64,000 nt of DNA from Methylococcus sp. EFPC2 (GTDB taxonomy: Bacteria; Pseudomonadota; Gammaproteobacteria; Methylococcales; Methylococcaceae). The notes below the pieces were generated by a model. That model was not told the origin of the DNA. It ran no database searches and saw nothing but the letters and a program-made list of their open reading frames with translations. The stretch is taken from NCBI RefSeq assembly GCF_016925495.1, contig NZ_CP070491.1:3794001-3858000 (forward strand). Direction: 5' to 3'. This document shows, piece by piece, positions 1-8,806 of this stretch. The translations under genes were made by a program, and so were the position numbers. How positions within the stretch are numbered: position 1 is the stretch's first letter; each line of letters begins with the position of its first letter.

Positions 1-1
1 T

Positions 2-67
2 CTGGCCGACGATTTTCTCGCGCTGTGCCGGAGCGATATCGATCAGACGCGCGCCTGCGCCTCGTGA
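2..67 (+). CDS. C-terminal end of an upstream gene (partial)
   Basis: An open frame enters from the left edge and ends with TGA at 65-67. About 21 residues are visible, ending RACAS. The stop overlaps the likely GTG start of the next gene in a GTGA arrangement, the same coupling seen throughout this cluster, so it is probably the tail of another C1-cofactor gene in the same operon. Too little is present to identify it. Confidence 0.4.
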   Translation: MADDFLALCRSDIDQTRACAS

Positions 68-933
68 GCATCGCAAGGGCGCTTCTCGAACAGGCTTATC
101 GTGATGCCTGCGAGGTGGAACTGCGCGCCTTCAAACCCGGTAATGTCAGCATCCATTCGGAAGGTCACGACATGACGGTGGAGGATTTTCGCCGTAGCGC
201 GCAGGCCAGCGCGCCTCCTCTATGCGATCCGGCGCTGTCGCTGGGCGAACGTATCTATCAGGCGGTGCTCGCCACCCGCGAAACAGCGGGCTGCAATACC
301 AATCTGGGCATCATTTTGCTCGCGGCTCCCTTGCTGCTCGCTTGCCAGGTCGGCAGGAGCGAGCTGCCTTTGCGTAATAATCTATTTCATGTGCTCGAAC
401 AGACTACCCGCGAGGATGCCGAATGGGTGTTTCGGGCCATCTGTCTGGCCGAGCCCGGTGGCTTGGGCGAGTCGTCCGAGCAGGATGTACGCGCTCCTCC
501 GAGCGTTACGCTGCGGGAAGCCATGAACATCGCGGCGCACCGCGACCGAATCGCTCGGCAATATATAACCGTTTATGCGGATGTTTTTGATTTTGCCATT
601 CCAAGCTATTATAAGGCCCTGTCCCGTTGGGGGGATGAAGAATGGGCGGCCGTGGCCGTGTTCGCAGGATTGCTGAAAGCGATCCCCGACAGCCACATCG
701 AACGCAAGTTTGGCACCCGGTACACCAGGAAGGTGGCCGAAAGGATGGCGCAAGTCGACGAGGCGTTGTCCGCTCCGGTCGAATCTGAACGACTCATGCA
801 ACTCCTCGAGGAGGTGGATGAGGAATTCAAATCGTCCGGGATCAATCCAGGCACGACCGCAGACCTGACGGTTACCTGTCTGCTCGCAGTACGCCTGGAG
901 TCGCTGTGGCCGGTAAAAGCCGCAGGAGGTTGA
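64..933 (+). CDS. CitG-like (triphosphoribosyl-dephospho-CoA synthase family) protein of the H4MPT gene cluster
   Basis: The protein of about 289 residues carries the CitG/MdcB pattern: an early segment with KPGNVS, the motif AGCNTNLGIILLAAPL near residue 80, and helical segments rich in Asp/Glu. True CitG makes the citrate lyase prosthetic group. Homologues in methylotroph C1 clusters sit beside fae and lack citrate lyase, so a role in methanofuran or methanopterin cofactor synthesis is inferred. The GTG at 64 overlaps the upstream stop; the frame stays open to a GTG at 25, so the start is uncertain. It lies 90 bp upstream of fae in the same direction. Confidence 0.7.
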   Translation: MSIARALLEQAYRDACEVELRAFKPGNVSIHSEGHDMTVEDFRRSAQASAPPLCDPALSLGERIYQAVLATRETAGCNTNLGIILLAAPLLLACQVGRSELPLRNNLFHVLEQTTREDAEWVFRAICLAEPGGLGESSEQDVRAPPSVTLREAMNIAAHRDRIARQYITVYADVFDFAIPSYYKALSRWGDEEWAAVAVFAGLLKAIPDSHIERKFGTRYTRKVAERMAQVDEALSAPVESERLMQLLEEVDEEFKSSGINPGTTADLTVTCLLAVRLESLWPVKAAGG

Positions 934-1023
934 ACACGGAGATTGTTTGCAACTATTCCGATTAAGACCTGAGTCTGTAATCAATAATTTATTCATACTT
1001 TGACGAGTGAAGAGGAAATCAAG

Positions 1024-1536
1024 ATGGCAAAAATCAATAAACTGTTGGTCGGCGAAGCCCTGGTCGGCGAAGGCAACGAAATCGCTCACATCGACCTGAT
1101 CCTGGGACCGCGTGGCAGCGCTGCTGAAACCGCTTTCGCCAACGCACTGACCAACAACAAGGATGGCTTCACCACCCTGCTGGCCGTTGTCGCTCCGAAC
1201 CTGGCAGTCAAGCCGAACACCATTCTGTTCAACAAGGTCACCATCAAGAACGGCAAGCAAGCCGTTCAGCTGTTCGGACCCGCACAGCGCGGTGTGGCTC
1301 TGGCCGTTGCCGATTCCGTTGAAGACGGCACCATCCCGGCCGACGAAGCCGACGACATCTTCATCAGCGTCGGTGTGTTCATCCACTGGCTGGCTGAAGA
1401 CGATGCCAAGATTCAGGACTACAACTACGAAGCCACCCGTTTGTCCATCAAGCGCGCCATAGCCGGCGAGCCGAAGGCCGTTGACGTGGTTGCACGTAAG
1501 AGCAAGGAAAGCCACCCCTTCGCCGCTCACGATTAA
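1024..1536 (+). CDS. fae: formaldehyde-activating enzyme Fae
   Basis: This cytoplasmic enzyme condenses formaldehyde with tetrahydromethanopterin to methylene-H4MPT, the entry point of formaldehyde oxidation and detoxification in methanotrophs. The 170-residue product has the usual Fae length and start. It contains the conserved His of the family (His22, in [11 protein letters not shown]), the segment [15 protein letters not shown] and the C-terminal tail [11 protein letters not shown]. The ATG at 1024 is preceded by GAGGAA. Codon use is strongly biased to C-ending codons, as in pmoCAB, which suggests high expression. A strong hairpin terminator follows. Confidence 0.96.
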   Translation: MAKINKLLVGEALVGEGNEIAHIDLILGPRGSAAETAFANALTNNKDGFTTLLAVVAPNLAVKPNTILFNKVTIKNGKQAVQLFGPAQRGVALAVADSVEDGTIPADEADDIFISVGVFIHWLAEDDAKIQDYNYEATRLSIKRAIAGEPKAVDVVARKSKESHPFAAHD

Positions 1537-1592
1537 TTTCGTGGCCTGACGCGACCCGTTTGGCGGTGTCGCGTCGCTCCGGCGATAAAATG

Positions 1593-1620
1593 AAAAAGCG
1601 CTGCAAGGCGCTTTTTCTTT
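1593..1620. terminator. Rho-independent terminator after fae, shared with the convergent HisA-like gene
   Basis: The stem AAAAAGCG/CGCTTTTT is followed on the plus strand by a T-rich run. Because A runs precede and T runs follow it, the hairpin can end transcripts from both sides. It lies between the stop codons of fae and the convergent HisA-like gene. Confidence 0.8.
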
Positions 1621-1640
1621 TTGCAGTCTTCGACAGCGCT

Positions 1641-2330
1641 TCAACGACTTAGATAGTCATGCAATCGGCCCGCATGCAGGGCGCTCGCTACCAACACGGT
1701 TTCGATGCCCAATTCACTCAGCCGATCGAGGTCGTGCTCGTCGCGCACGCCGCCCGCGGCGATCAGGTGCCGGGCCGGGCCGAGTTCCCGTATTTGCGTC
1801 AATCGATCCCAGTCCGGTCCTGCCCAGGTTCCGACCCGGTTCAGTGTCATGACGATCACCCGTTCCGGCCAATGGTCCGCTTGGGCCAGAATCTCCCTCG
1901 GCCCCCGCAGTTCCCCATGGAAAAAATCCAGCGAAAGAATCCAGTCGCGGCCGGAATACTTCAGGTCATTCCAGGCGCTCGCGTCGAGCGACTCCGTGCC
2001 GACGATCGGAGTCCACGGGCCCGTCGGCGCCGGCCAGCCGGCGTCCAGCCAGATATCGGCGGTCGGATGCCGTTCGGCCAGCGTACGCACCAGGGGATGT
2101 TGAGCACCCCGGCCCATCAAGGCGTCCAGGTCGGCGATGTAGTAGGTGGCGAAAGGATGCAGCCGGGCCAGGCCGGAGATCACGTCCTCGGGCGCCGGGC
2201 CGGTGCACAGGGAGCTTTCGAGGGGGCGATACTCCTCCCGCAAACCGGCGCGGGCCTGTACCGCGACGCCGCCCATCAGGTCGACAACCGGGACGATCTG
2301 TATGCGTGAGTTAGGCAAGGCGCAATCCAT
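1641..2330 (-). CDS. HisA-like TIM-barrel protein of the C1 cluster
   Basis: The 229-residue product looks like a HisA/HisF-type half-barrel repeat protein. It opens with IQIVPVVDLMGGVAVQ, has YYIADLDALMG in the middle and LIAAGGVRDEHDL near the end, matching the two phosphate-binding strands of HisA. There are no other histidine genes nearby, and homologues occur beside fae in methylotrophs, so it probably acts on a cofactor precursor rather than in histidine synthesis. The proposed ATG at 2330 overlaps the ATG of the divergent mfnD homologue and has no clear ribosome-binding site, so a slightly internal start is possible. Confidence 0.72.
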   Translation of the reverse strand: MDCALPNSRIQIVPVVDLMGGVAVQARAGLREEYRPLESSLCTGPAPEDVISGLARLHPFATYYIADLDALMGRGAQHPLVRTLAERHPTADIWLDAGWPAPTGPWTPIVGTESLDASAWNDLKYSGRDWILSLDFFHGELRGPREILAQADHWPERVIVMTLNRVGTWAGPDWDRLTQIRELGPARHLIAAGGVRDEHDLDRLSELGIETVLVASALHAGRLHDYLSR

Positions 2331-3348
2331 GAAAATCTTGGTGATGGAATATATCACCGGCGGTGGACTCGCGGGGGCAGAGCTGCCGCCGGGCTTGGTT
2401 CGGGAAGGCGGGTTGATGCGGAGGGCCTTGCTGGACGATCTCTTGCAGGCAGGCGGGGTGAGCGAGGTGCTGGTCTTGAACGATGCTCGCATTCCCGCAG
2501 TGCCGGCCGATACGCGCGTGCAGTGGCTTCCCGTGAGCGATGCGGCGGGTTTCTCGGCCCGCTGGCGCGAGGGGCTGGGGGCTTGCGATGCGCTATGGCT
2601 CGTCGCGCCGGAAAGCGGCGGCATCCTGGCCGATTTGAGCGCGGAGGCGGAAGCGGCCGGCATCCGTCTGCTGAGCAATCCTTCGCAGGCCGTGAATCTG
2701 GCCGGCAGCAAGTCCGCGACTCTGGAGCGCTTGCGCGCCCATGGCCTGCCGGTGGTGGAAAGCTGGCACTGGGCGGATTACCGGGTACAGGTTCAGCGCG
2801 ACGGTCTGCTTGCCAACTCGCCTCTGGTGATCAAACCCGACGATGGGGTAGGGTGTGAGCATACGCGCATCTTTTTCCATCCGGACGAGCCCGAAGTACC
2901 GGACGATACGGCGTTTATCGTTCAGCCGCTGCTGGAAGGGGAACCGCTCAGCTTGTCCATCCTTTTCGCCGCGGGTGAGGCGAGCCTGCTGACCGTCAAC
3001 CGACAGATGATAGACCAGCGGGATAAGGGCTTCGTACTCACCGGCTGCCTCGTGAATGCCCTGTCCGACACCGATGGTCGCTGGCAAAAACTGGCTGAGG
3101 ACGTCGCTCGGGCCATGCCAGAGTTGTGGGGCTATGCCGGTATCGATCTGATATTGACCGCGCAGGGGCCCCGCATCCTGGAAATCAACCCCCGCCTGAC
3201 GACGTCCTATGCCGGCATCCGTCGCGCGATCGGGCACAATCCCGCCGAGTTCGTTCTCGAGCTGATGCGAGGCGGTGCTCTGCCGCCGCCGGTCTCGGCT
3301 CGGGGGATAGCGGTCGCAATTTCCCTGCGGGAAAATCATGCAGATTGA
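2329..3348 (+). CDS. mfnD: ATP-grasp ligase, probable tyramine-glutamate ligase (MfnD-like)
   Basis: The 339-residue protein is an ATP-grasp ligase. It starts MKILVMEYITGGG, has the ATP-binding lysine segment PLVIKPDDGVGCEHTRI in the middle, and the metal-binding end YAGIDLILTAQGPRILEINPRLTTSY near residue 285. MfnD of methanogens is an ATP-grasp enzyme joining glutamate to tyramine in methanofuran synthesis. The neighbouring MfnF- and MfnE-like genes support that role here. AAGG lies 8 nt before the ATG. It overlaps the next gene by 11 bp. The family call is firm; the exact substrate is inferred from context. Confidence 0.75.
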   Translation: MKILVMEYITGGGLAGAELPPGLVREGGLMRRALLDDLLQAGGVSEVLVLNDARIPAVPADTRVQWLPVSDAAGFSARWREGLGACDALWLVAPESGGILADLSAEAEAAGIRLLSNPSQAVNLAGSKSATLERLRAHGLPVVESWHWADYRVQVQRDGLLANSPLVIKPDDGVGCEHTRIFFHPDEPEVPDDTAFIVQPLLEGEPLSLSILFAAGEASLLTVNRQMIDQRDKGFVLTGCLVNALSDTDGRWQKLAEDVARAMPELWGYAGIDLILTAQGPRILEINPRLTTSYAGIRRAIGHNPAEFVLELMRGGALPPPVSARGIAVAISLRENHAD

Positions 3349-4384
3349 CCGGATAGGCTGGGACATCGGCGGCGCCCATCTCAAGGCGGCGGGCTTGGCG
3401 AACGGTGTCGTGGTTGCCGTCGCCCAGCGGCCCTGCCCCTTGTGGCGAGGCCTGGACCATCTGCATGCCGCCGCCGCTTCCATAGTCGAAGAACTGGCTC
3501 CCGCCGCGGGTTGCCGTCATGTCCTGACCATGACCGGCGAACTGGTCGATTTGTTCGAGCATCGCGAACAAGGTGTGCTGGGATTGCTCGCGGCGATGCG
3601 CGAGCATTGCCCCGTCGAGCAACTGTCCGTTTTTGCCGGTCCTCAAGGATTCCTGCCCGCCGCCGAGGTCGATGCGCGGCACGTCGCGGCCATCGCTTCG
3701 GCCAACTGGCTGGCCACCGGGCTTTATGCGGCCGGTCGTATCGCGTCGGGCCTGCTGGTGGATATCGGCAGCACGACCACGGATATCCTGGTCCTGCATG
3801 GCGGTACGGTTTCTTACCGGGGCTATAGCGATTTCGAACGCATGCGTTACGACGAGCTGGTTTACACGGGCGCGGTGCGCACCTCGCTCATGGCCCTGAC
3901 GCCGCACGCCCCGTTTCGAGGCGAGTGGGTCCGCCTGATGGCCGAGCATTTCGCCACGACGGCCGACGTTTACCGCCTGCTCGGCGATTTGCCGGCTCAT
4001 GCCGATCAGGCCGATACCGCCGACGGCGGTCCGAAGACGCCGGAGGCCAGCGCGCGGCGCCTGGCGCGGATGTTGGGGCTGGACGCCGAATCGGTGGCCA
4101 TGGCCGACTGGGTGCGGCTCGCCCGCTATTTTCGCGAGCGGCAATTGTCCTGCGTGGGCGATGCCTGCGCCCGTTCCGAGTCGCTCGGCCTGCTGGCGGA
4201 AGACGCGCCTCTGGTCGGCGCTGGCGTCGGCCGTTTTCTGGTGCAAGAATTGGCGCGCCGATCCGGGCGACCCTATCTGGATTTCGACGACGTGTTAGCT
4301 TCCTCCCTATCCCCAGCCGGATTCCATGCGGCCGATTGCGCGCCGGCCGTCGCGGTCGCCTGTCTGGCCGAGCAGAACCGATGA
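3338..4384 (+). CDS. mfnF: H4MPT-linked C1 pathway protein, hydantoinase/sugar-kinase-like fold (MfnF-like)
   Basis: The 348-residue protein has an ASKHA-type ATPase fold. Its N-terminal phosphate loop is GWDIGGAHLKAAGL, and a second loop, LLVDIGSTTTDILVL, lies near residue 140. This matches the family known as probable H4MPT-linked C1 transfer pathway protein. The archaeal member MfnF joins the aminomethylfuran diphosphate unit to gamma-glutamyltyramine in methanofuran synthesis. The gene overlaps mfnD upstream and pabB downstream (ATGA), so it is translationally coupled. The family assignment is firm; the reaction is by homology. Confidence 0.75.
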   Translation: MQIDRIGWDIGGAHLKAAGLANGVVVAVAQRPCPLWRGLDHLHAAAASIVEELAPAAGCRHVLTMTGELVDLFEHREQGVLGLLAAMREHCPVEQLSVFAGPQGFLPAAEVDARHVAAIASANWLATGLYAAGRIASGLLVDIGSTTTDILVLHGGTVSYRGYSDFERMRYDELVYTGAVRTSLMALTPHAPFRGEWVRLMAEHFATTADVYRLLGDLPAHADQADTADGGPKTPEASARRLARMLGLDAESVAMADWVRLARYFRERQLSCVGDACARSESLGLLAEDAPLVGAGVGRFLVQELARRSGRPYLDFDDVLASSLSPAGFHAADCAPAVAVACLAEQNR

Positions 4385-5793
4385 GCGAAAACATCCCCAC
4401 CATCACCGAACTACCCTATTTCGAGGACAGCACCGCCCTGTTCATGCCCTGGGCGGAACGGCGCTGGGCGGCTTTCCTGGACAGCGGTTTTCCGTTTACC
4501 CGACAGGGCCGTTACGACATTCTGGCGGCGGAGCCGTACATCACGCTGGTGACGCGCGGGCCACTGACCGAAATCCGCCAGGACGACAGCATCCGATTGT
4601 CACCCGAAGACCCGTTCGCCCTGATCAAGCAGGCTCTGGGCGAGCCGGCTCCGGCTCTGCCGGATATCCCGTTTCCGGGCGGAGCCATAGGCTATTTCGG
4701 TTATGACCTGGCGCGGCGGCTGGAGCGTTTGCCGGAGCTGGCTAGCGATGCGGAACTGATACCCGAGATGGGTGTGGGAGTCTACGACTGGGCGGTCGTC
4801 GTCGATCACCACGAGCGTCGCACCCGTCTGGTCAGCCTCAATCGCGATCCCGCGACCGCGGCGCGCTGGCCTCATCTGGTTCACGCCTTCAGCCAGATCC
4901 AGACCCTGGGCTGGCAGCACACAGGCTTCGGCCTGAGCGGTCAGGTCGAATCGAACATGACCCGCGCGCAGTACGGCAAGGCCTTCACGCGCATAAAGCA
5001 GTACATCCGCGAGGGCGATTGTTATCAGGTCAATCTGGCCCAACGCTTCCAGGTCCGCTGCCACGGCAATCCATGGACCGCCTACGTGACCCTGCGGCAC
5101 GTCAATCCTGCGCCGTTCAGCGCCTTCCTCAACCAGCCCCAGGTCCAGGTCCTGAGTTCCTCGCCCGAGCGCTTCCTCAAACTGAAGCAGGGCGTCGTCG
5201 AAACCAAGCCCATCAAGGGCACCCGGCCGCGTTCCCTGAACCCCGAGGACGACAGGGCCCGCATCGAGGAGTTGCGCGCCAGCCTGAAAGACCGGGCGGA
5301 AAACTTGATGATCGTCGACCTGCTGCGCAACGACATCGGCAAAAGCTGCGAGCCCGGCTCGGTCCACGTGCCCGGCCTGTTCGAGATCGAGAGCTACGCC
5401 ACGGTGCATCATCTGGTCAGTACCGTGCGCGGCCGGCTGGCGGCGGGGAGGCATGCGCTCGATCTGCTGCGCGGCTGTTTTCCCGGCGGCTCCATCACCG
5501 GCGCGCCCAAGATCCGTGCGATGGAAATCATCGAGGAACTGGAGCCCAACCGGCGCGGCGTCTACTGCGGGGCCATCGGCTATATCGGCTACGACGGCGA
5601 CATGGACAGCAACATCGCCATCCGCACCCTGGTGCATTCGGACAGCCGCATCCGCTTCTGGGCGGGCGGCGGCATCGTCGCGGACTCCGACATGGAACAG
5701 GAATACCAGGAGTGTTATCACAAGGCCGCCGCCCTCCTGCATCTGCTCGAACATTTCCAGATCGGCAACACCGGCGACCATGTGGGTGCTTAA
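4381..5793 (+). CDS. pabB: aminodeoxychorismate synthase component I (PabB)
   Basis: PabB aminates chorismate to 4-amino-4-deoxychorismate, the precursor of p-aminobenzoate. The 470-residue protein belongs to the chorismate-binding family, with GDCYQVNLAQRF, KPIKGTRPR, IVDLLRNDIGKSC and the C-terminal block FPGGSITGAPKIRAMEIIEELEP shortened here to its core GSITGAPKIRAMEI. p-Aminobenzoate is needed for both folate and tetrahydromethanopterin, which explains its place inside the cofactor operon. Its ATG overlaps the mfnF stop, and its own end overlaps mfnE by 14 bp. Anthranilate synthase (TrpE) is the main alternative, but the context and the KPIKGT motif favour PabB. Confidence 0.88.
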   Translation: MSENIPTITELPYFEDSTALFMPWAERRWAAFLDSGFPFTRQGRYDILAAEPYITLVTRGPLTEIRQDDSIRLSPEDPFALIKQALGEPAPALPDIPFPGGAIGYFGYDLARRLERLPELASDAELIPEMGVGVYDWAVVVDHHERRTRLVSLNRDPATAARWPHLVHAFSQIQTLGWQHTGFGLSGQVESNMTRAQYGKAFTRIKQYIREGDCYQVNLAQRFQVRCHGNPWTAYVTLRHVNPAPFSAFLNQPQVQVLSSSPERFLKLKQGVVETKPIKGTRPRSLNPEDDRARIEELRASLKDRAENLMIVDLLRNDIGKSCEPGSVHVPGLFEIESYATVHHLVSTVRGRLAAGRHALDLLRGCFPGGSITGAPKIRAMEIIEELEPNRRGVYCGAIGYIGYDGDMDSNIAIRTLVHSDSRIRFWAGGGIVADSDMEQEYQECYHKAAALLHLLEHFQIGNTGDHVGA

Positions 5794-6385
5794 GCTGGGC
5801 GGCAGCCTGGCCGACGGCGATGCCTTGCCGCACTGGCTGGATGCCCTGGCCGGCTGCCCGGTCGTCGTCGTGCCTGGCGGGGGACCTTTCGCGGACGCCG
5901 TGAGAACGGCCCAGGCCCGCTGGCATTTCGACGAACAGACAGCCCACGAAATGGCCATCTTAGGCATGCAGCAATACGGGCGGATGCTGCTGGGCCTCAA
6001 CGCCGGTTTGCGGGCGGCGCGCTCGCCCTGCGAATTGGCCGGGCGCTTGCCCGCCGTCTGGCTGCCGGAGCCGGAAACGCTGAGCGCCGCCCGCGTGCCG
6101 GCTTCCTGGGACATCACGTCCGACAGTCTGGCCGCCTGGCTGGCTGTCGCTACGGGTGCGTCCCATCTGCTGCTGGTCAAGTCGGTGTCGTCTCAGGGCG
6201 GTGCGCGGGCGGTCGAGTGCGACGATTTGATAGCGCAAGGTGTCGTCGATCCGGCCTTCCGCGAGTATGGCCGCGATGCGTCTCTGCAAAGCTGGTGGTG
6301 CGGACCGGGGGATTATGTCCATTTGCCGGACGCCTGGCATCGTCCGGCGGACTCTTTCGTGCGCATCCGATTCGATCGAACATGA
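5780..6385 (+). CDS. mfnE: amino-acid-kinase family protein, probable aminomethylfuran phosphate kinase (MfnE-like)
   Basis: The 201-residue product is a small member of the amino acid kinase family: WVLKLGGSLADGDALP at the N-terminus, VVVVPGGGPFADAVR around residue 33, and WDITSDSLAAWLAV near residue 112. MfnE of methanogens, of similar size, phosphorylates aminomethylfuran phosphate in methanofuran synthesis. The start overlaps the pabB end by 14 bp and the stop overlaps prmC (ATGA). The family is clear; the substrate is inferred from the operon. Confidence 0.72.
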   Translation: MWVLKLGGSLADGDALPHWLDALAGCPVVVVPGGGPFADAVRTAQARWHFDEQTAHEMAILGMQQYGRMLLGLNAGLRAARSPCELAGRLPAVWLPEPETLSAARVPASWDITSDSLAAWLAVATGASHLLLVKSVSSQGGARAVECDDLIAQGVVDPAFREYGRDASLQSWWCGPGDYVHLPDAWHRPADSFVRIRFDRT

Positions 6386-7233
6386 GTCGTCTCGCTTACG
6401 GCGAATTGCTGCGGGATGCCACGGCCAAACTCGCCGAGTTTACCGACAGCCCCCGTCTGGATGCCGAAATCCTGCTCGGCCGCGCCACCGGAAAAAGCCG
6501 GGCCCAGCTTTTCGCCTGGCCTGAAAAAACGGTCGATGCGGCGGAAATGACTTGTTTCGAAAGCCTGCTCGCGCGACGGCTGGCGGGCGAGCCGATCGCC
6601 CACATCCTCGGCACGCGGGAGTTCTGGTCGCGGGAGTTCCGGGTTACCCCGGATGTGCTGATCCCTCGCCCGGAAACCGAGCTGCTGGTGGATCTGGCCT
6701 TGCAGCGCATCCCACCCGACCGGCCGGCCCGCATCGCCGACCTCGGCGCGGGCAGCGGCGCGATCGCCGTCACCCTGGCCCTGGAACTGCCGAAGGCGCA
6801 AGTTCTCACCCTCGACCTCAGTCCGGCGGCTCTCGCGGTCGCGCGCGACAACGCGGAAAGACTGGGAGCCCGCAATCTGCGCTTCCTGGCCAGCGACTGG
6901 TTTGCCGCACTGGACGACGACGCTCGTTTCGATCTGATCGTCAGCAACCCGCCCTATATCGCCGAAAACGATCCGCATCTATCGCGGGGCGACGTGCGTT
7001 TCGAGCCCGCACTCGCGTTGAGTTCCGGCGTCGACGGGCTGGATGCCATCCGCATCATCGTCGCGGATGCACGCAAACACCTGCTGCCGGGCGCCTGGTT
7101 GCTGTTCGAGCATGGCTACGACCAGGGCGCGTCCGCCCGCGAACTGCTGCACGAGGCGGGATATGCCGATGTCGCCAGTTATACCGACGGATTGGGATAC
7201 GACCGGGTGAGCGGCGGAGTTCTCGACGGATAG
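6382..7233 (+). CDS. prmC: peptide chain release factor N5-glutamine methyltransferase PrmC (HemK)
   Basis: PrmC methylates the GGQ glutamine of release factors RF1 and RF2. The 283-residue product has the PrmC N-terminal helical domain, then FWSREFRVTPDVLIPRPETE, the SAM-binding loop IADLGAGSGAIAVTLAL and the catalytic NPPY motif in LIVSNPPYIAEND. It overlaps mfnE by 4 bp and ends the C1-cofactor operon, so this translation gene is co-transcribed with cofactor genes. Confidence 0.93.
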   Translation: MSRLAYGELLRDATAKLAEFTDSPRLDAEILLGRATGKSRAQLFAWPEKTVDAAEMTCFESLLARRLAGEPIAHILGTREFWSREFRVTPDVLIPRPETELLVDLALQRIPPDRPARIADLGAGSGAIAVTLALELPKAQVLTLDLSPAALAVARDNAERLGARNLRFLASDWFAALDDDARFDLIVSNPPYIAENDPHLSRGDVRFEPALALSSGVDGLDAIRIIVADARKHLLPGAWLLFEHGYDQGASARELLHEAGYADVASYTDGLGYDRVSGGVLDG

Positions 7234-7472
7234 TGGTTCGGCGTCACGTCCTTGAGTGGCGCCCCGGCCATCGCCTTGCCCTGGAAATTGAAGCGCGCGG
7301 AGAACTCCGCCCTGTGCAGGTCGCAGGTGTCTCCGTCGGGGCGCTTGCGCCGGGTGTTCATCGCTCTTAAAGCAGGATCTGCTGGCCTGTTACACTGTCG
7401 GCGTCTACCGGGCCGGAGCCGCGCGCATATCCGTTGTCCGGTCTTTATCGGTTCCTACATTCGAGTATCCCG

Positions 7473-8786
7473 ATGGGTTATGAATTCGGTTTGATCATGC
7501 TGTTGATTTTGCTCAACGGCGTGTTCGCCATGTCGGAGATGGCCATCGTCTCGGCACGCAAGCACCGGCTGCAGCAGCGAGCGGACGATGGCCACGCCGG
7601 CGCGGCCCGGGCCCTGGAGTTAGTCGATCAGCCGACCCGTTTCCTTTCCACCATCCAGGTGGGCATCACATCCATCGGCGTGCTGAGCGGTGCCTTGGGC
7701 GAGGCGGCGATCGCAAAACCTCTGCTGCCTTACCTCGCCGCGGTCCCTCAACTGCAGCCCTATGCGGATGAACTGGCCCTGGCCGTGACCGTGGTAGTCA
7801 TCACTTACCTTTCCCTGATCCTGGGCGAACTGGTGCCCAAGCGGCTGGCGCTGAACTTTCCCGAGTCCATCGCGGCCTGGACGGCGCGCCCCATGCATTG
7901 GCTCTCGCTGGCCGCCCTGCCGGCGGTGAAGGCTCTGATTCTGTCCACGGAGCTGGTACTCTGGCTGCTGCGGATCAAACCGTCTCAAGCGCCGTCCATC
8001 ACTGAGGAGGAAATCAAGGTCTTGCTGGAGCAGGGCACCGAGGAAGGGGTGTTCGAGCAGACCGAGCAACAGTTGATGGAGAACATCTTGCGCCTGGACG
8101 ATCGCAAGGTGGGTGCCATCCTGCGACCGCGCAAGGACATCGTGTTTCTCGACCTGGGCAACACCTTCGAAGAAAACCGCCAGCGCATCGTCGACCATCG
8201 CCATTGGGTCCTGCCCTTGTGTGAAAACGGCCTGGAAAACATCATCGGCGTGGTCAAGACCAAGGATCTGCTGAACCATATGTTGATGGGCGAACAGGCG
8301 GATTTGCGCGCGATCGCGACCCCGGCACTCTACGTGCCGGAATCGCTGACCCTGATGGAGTTGCTGGAGCAGTTCAGGGCTTCCCACCTGCATACCGCCC
8401 TGGTAGTGGACGAGTACGGCGAGGTGGAGGGGCTGGTGTCGCTGGGCGATGTGCTGGGCGTTATCGTTGGACATCTGTCTTCTTACGCGGGCGAGGACAG
8501 GCCGGAGATCGTGGAGCGTGAGGACGGCTCCTGGCTGGTCGATGGTATGTTGGATATCGACCGACTGAAGGCCGTGGTCGATCTAGACGAGCTGCCGGAG
8601 GAGAGGGCCGGCGAGTTCAACACGGTGGGCGGCTTCGTGATGCTGCACCTGGGGCGGGTGCCCAGGACGGCCGATCACTTCGAATTCGACGGATTGCGTA
8701 TCGAAGTCGTCGATATGGACGGTAACCGGGTGGACAAGGTTTTGGTGTCTCGCATCACCGACGCGGCGGCGCCAGGGGCGTCCTGA
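7473..8786 (+). CDS. CNNM/CBS-domain membrane protein (HlyC/CorC family)
   Basis: The protein of about 437 residues begins with the CNNM membrane domain (GLIMLLILLNGVFAMSEMAIVSARK, transmembrane segments to about residue 160). Paired CBS domains follow (LRPRKDIVFLDLGNTFEEN; VVDEYGEVEGLVSLGDVLG), then a C-terminal CorC_HlyC domain (EFNTVGGFVMLHLGRVP). Family members are linked to magnesium or cobalt efflux; hemolysin is a historical name. The frame extends to 7434, but the ATG at 7473 begins exactly at the membrane domain and is preferred. Confidence 0.85.
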   Translation: MGYEFGLIMLLILLNGVFAMSEMAIVSARKHRLQQRADDGHAGAARALELVDQPTRFLSTIQVGITSIGVLSGALGEAAIAKPLLPYLAAVPQLQPYADELALAVTVVVITYLSLILGELVPKRLALNFPESIAAWTARPMHWLSLAALPAVKALILSTELVLWLLRIKPSQAPSITEEEIKVLLEQGTEEGVFEQTEQQLMENILRLDDRKVGAILRPRKDIVFLDLGNTFEENRQRIVDHRHWVLPLCENGLENIIGVVKTKDLLNHMLMGEQADLRAIATPALYVPESLTLMELLEQFRASHLHTALVVDEYGEVEGLVSLGDVLGVIVGHLSSYAGEDRPEIVEREDGSWLVDGMLDIDRLKAVVDLDELPEERAGEFNTVGGFVMLHLGRVPRTADHFEFDGLRIEVVDMDGNRVDKVLVSRITDAAAPGAS

Positions 8787-8806
8787 ACTGGCGTCGCCGC
8801 CGGGCT

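Noticed and set aside
382-1644. 420-codon minus-strand frame covering fae
   Set aside because: It is antisense to fae and the CitG-like gene, with composition typical of the reverse strand of GC-rich genes.
7179-7361. 60-codon minus-strand frame after prmC, ending inside prmC
   Set aside because: It shares bases with the prmC 3' end, has no clear ribosome-binding site and no recognisable family.
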